Positions 62,013-64,000 of a stretch of 64,000 bases of DNA are shown here, one piece after another. The notes under the pieces were generated by a model. That model had not been told where the DNA came from and ran no database searches. It saw nothing but the letters and a program-made list of their open reading frames with translations. Numbering within the stretch: the first letter of the stretch is position 1; each line of letters opens with the position of its first letter. The stretch comes from Streptosporangium amethystogenes (GTDB taxonomy: Bacteria > Actinomycetota > Actinomycetes > Streptosporangiales > Streptosporangiaceae), in contig NZ_JOEQ01000040.1 in the NCBI RefSeq assembly GCF_000721075.1, positions 14,543 through 78,542 of the forward strand, given 5' to 3'. Position numbers and translations under genes: made by a program.

Positions 62013-62915
62013 ATCTGTATTCGGAGCACTTGCCAACGAATGTCGTGTGGCGGCGAGAGTGGCGGCTTGGGCACATCGCGGGTGCCCGCCGGTCACAGGG
62101 TTATGAGGTCCGATGTATCAGGCTGATCTGAAGTTCTCGCCGTGCGGAGAATCCTCCCGTCAAGAGATCGTCGACCGTGGGGGTGAATCGCGGATGTGGT
62201 GTCTGTCCTGGATTCACGGTCGCCGAGCATGTCTTTTCGAGGGACAGATAGATGTGAGCGTTAACATTTTTCTGCCGATTGTGGCTTCTTCCCGCGCCGA
62301 ACAATTGTGGTGGTGGAGCGGAGCAAACACGAGGCGAGGAGAGACTGTCAAGAGCCTGAAGCACGGCGAGGCAGGCAGGGGCGGGAGCCGGAGACGGCCC
62401 ATCTGGTGTTTCACGGGTCGCCGCACCGAGCGGGCCGGGGCGATGTGATGAAACTTTCACGGCCAACATCTCGCCCCGGATGGCGAAACCACGACTTTCA
62501 AGGACCCGGCAGGCGTTGAAGCAGGTGTACGACGTGTGTCAAACGCTGAGACAGAACCTTCCTGAATGAGCTTGACACATTTTGTAATAGTTTCCACACT
62601 GAGTCCCCGAGACGGCCCCTATGCCAAGTCGGTGGTGCGCGGCAGGGGCCGTCGACCACGACGCCCGAGTGGTGTGTGTTCCCCGATGACGGGACGCGGC
62701 GTCGATCCCGCGGGGTGTCGTCCCCTGCGATCACCCGGATGTCCAGGTGGCTCCGACGGCTCGTGTGCCGGGTGGGACGGCGCGCAAGACGTCCACCCGG
62801 CACACGGCCAAGGACCAGCCGGCGATGAAACCCGGCCTGCTCCCCAGGCCGAACCCACCTGTTTACGCCGGGAGCGTGCGCGCTTGGACGCTCCCGGCAA
62901 TCGAAAGGACACAAC
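62013..62915. other. Long intergenic region between divergent esterases
   Basis: About 900 bp with no gene I can support. It contains TGTGAGCGTTAACA at 62253-62266 and an 8-bp inverted repeat TGTGTCAA/TTGACACA (62535-62579, 29-base spacer). TTGACA at 62572 may be a -35 element, but no good -10 follows. The distance from the operator to the CE1 gene (650 bp) suggests decayed sequence or a long leader between them. Confidence 0.45.
62253..62266. promoter_or_regulatory. LacI-family operator in the divergent esterase region
   Basis: TGTGAGCGTTAACA, differing by one base from the site at 40585 (TGTTAGCGTTAACA). It is located 300 bp above the SGNH esterase and 650 bp above the CE1-like esterase, so which promoter it controls is unclear. 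Confidence 0.5.
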
Positions 62916-64000
62916 GTGAAACGAAGGCTCAGGGCCATACTGGCGGCCGCCGCGTTACCTCTGATGATCGCGAGCCTGCTCCTGGCGGTCCGGCCCGCCG
63001 CGGCCGCGTCACTGACCCAGGTGACCGGTTTCGGCAACAACCCGACGAACCTGAACATGTACATCTACGTGCCGGACAGGGTCGCGGCACGACCGGCGAT
63101 GCTGGTCATGGTCCACTACTGCACCGGCACGGCCGGCGGGGTCTTCAACGGCGTCGGGCGTGACTACGTGACCGCGGCGGACCGGTACGGGTACATCATC
63201 GTGGTTCCCGAGGCCACCCGCGAGGGACGCTGCTTCGACGTCTCCACCCCCGCCGCACTCAGGCGCGACGGCGGCGGTGACTCCACCGGAATCATGTCCA
63301 TGGCCACGTGGGCCCGGCAGCGCTACAACGTCGACCCCGCCCGCATCGTGGTCAGCGGCTTCTCCTCCGGTGCGATGATGACCAACGTGCTCGCCGCACA
63401 GTACCCGGACGTGTTCACGGCCGCCGCGGCGTTCTCCGGCGTCCCCGCCGGGTGCTTCGCCACCACCAACGGATCGCTGTGGAACAGCCAGTGCTCCGGC
63501 GGGAACCTCATCAAGTCCGCGCAGCAGTGGGGTGACCAGGCACGGGCGATGTATCCCGGATACACCGGCCGCTATCCCCGGATGCAACTGTGGCACGGCA
63601 GCACCGACACCACGCTTGCCTACCCCAACTTCGGCGAAGCGATCAAGCAGTGGACCAACCTGCACGGATTGGGCCAGACCGCGACGTTCACCGACAGCCC
63701 CCGATCGGGCGTGACCCGGACCCGGTACGGCGCCACCACGGCCCAGGCCCCCGTCGAGGCGTTCAGCTTCGCGGGCTACGGTCACTCCCTGCCGCTGGAC
63801 GGCATGTTCCCCCACGCCATCACGTTCCTCGGCCTCGACAGCGGCGGGAACCCGTCCCCGTCCCCCACGCCTCCGGCCGGGAGCGCGATCAGGGGGGTCG
63901 GCTCGGGCAGGTGTCTCGATGTGACCGGCGTCTCGCAGGCCAACGGCGCCCTGGCGCAGATCTGGGACTGCAACGGACAGAACAACCAGCAGTGGACGTC
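62916..64000 (+). CDS. Secreted CE1/PHB-depolymerase-type esterase with CBM13 (3' end beyond window)
   Basis: At least 361 residues, running off the window. The GTG at 62916 has GAAAGGA upstream and starts VKRRLRAILAAAALPLMIAS then LLLAVRPAAAASLTQ, a signal peptide. The catalytic domain shows LNMYIYVPDRVAARPAMLVM then VHYCTGTAGG, the nucleophile RIVVSGFSSGAMMTNVLA (GxSxG), Asp in LWHGSTDTTL and His in FAGYGHSLPLDGMFPHAI. This is the PHB-depolymerase-like branch that includes acetyl xylan and feruloyl esterases. A Pro/Ser linker leads into a ricin-B module ([26 protein letters not shown]) very like that of the SGNH esterase. Confidence 0.87.
   Translation, partial: MKRRLRAILAAAALPLMIASLLLAVRPAAAASLTQVTGFGNNPTNLNMYIYVPDRVAARPAMLVMVHYCTGTAGGVFNGVGRDYVTAADRYGYIIVVPEATREGRCFDVSTPAALRRDGGGDSTGIMSMATWARQRYNVDPARIVVSGFSSGAMMTNVLAAQYPDVFTAAAAFSGVPAGCFATTNGSLWNSQCSGGNLIKSAQQWGDQARAMYPGYTGRYPRMQLWHGSTDTTLAYPNFGEAIKQWTNLHGLGQTATFTDSPRSGVTRTRYGATTAQAPVEAFSFAGYGHSLPLDGMFPHAITFLGLDSGGNPSPSPTPPAGSAIRGVGSGRCLDVTGVSQANGALAQIWDCNGQNNQQWT

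Noticed and set aside
62101..62519. Small open frames in the divergent esterase region
   Set aside because: None has a convincing ribosome site or protein-like composition; treated as intergenic.

Overview
The window is high-GC actinomycete chromosome. Third codon positions are GC-saturated, GTG starts are frequent, and GGAGG-type ribosome sites and ATGA/GTGA stop-start overlaps are common. A Scr1-type XRE regulator with DUF397 and an anti-sigma-like ATPase, many secreted ricin-B (CBM13) enzymes and McrBC debris fit a Streptosporangiaceae-like organism (Streptosporangium/Nonomuraea type). That placement is inferred from gene content only. I saw no rRNA, tRNA or CRISPR array.

Layout. 1-700: abutting IS66 and IS256 fragments. 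1005-1766: TauE/SafE permease. 1946-10193: acyclic-carotenoid cluster (CruF, CrtD-like desaturase, GT2 glycosyltransferase, CrtA-like ketolase, CrtB, CrtI) that also holds PlsX and a divergent PlsY homologue. 10398-11629: a headless serine recombinase joined to the first ~50 codons of an acyl-CoA synthetase. 11671-17524: minus-strand ABC importer operon ending in an M28 peptidase and a type-B carboxylesterase. 17776-18752: a TnpB-type right-end hairpin, a Tat-exported alpha/beta hydrolase and a divergent TetR sharing a 24-bp palindrome. 19476-23065: six-hairpin glycosidase and exported M28 peptidase. 23192-31264: LacI regulator and a five-gene alpha-L-rhamnosidase operon with an obvious operator. 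31335-35064: subtilisin, then a protealysin-like M4 protease with its emfourin inhibitor. 35418-39997: clade-II catalase, metallophosphoesterase, Sfp-type phosphopantetheinyl transferase and BCP peroxiredoxin.

40585-49964 is accessory DNA: a decayed GH43 remnant in front of a GH5-CBM13 enzyme, two diverged copies of an mcrC 3' end (one fused in frame to an IS5 transposase N-terminus, the other to the start of a DUF5615-type toxin), two half IS5 copies, an IS630 scrap, a 94-bp TA-flanked MITE-like palindrome, and fragments resembling McrB, RHS and DUF6879 proteins. A TetR/quinone-oxidoreductase pair sits intact inside it.

50267-64000: Scr1 XRE/DUF397/ATPase module, a lipoprotein beside a large DUF6571-like protein, a two-component system whose kinase is frameshifted, a run of truncated genes fused end to end (hydrolase leader, lyase tail, GHMP kinase head, threonine aldolase tail) ahead of an intact MFS exporter, then an SGNH esterase and a CE1-type esterase, both with CBM13 modules. 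LacI-type operators of the form TGTTAGCGTTAACA recur near the secreted polysaccharide enzymes and suggest one regulon.
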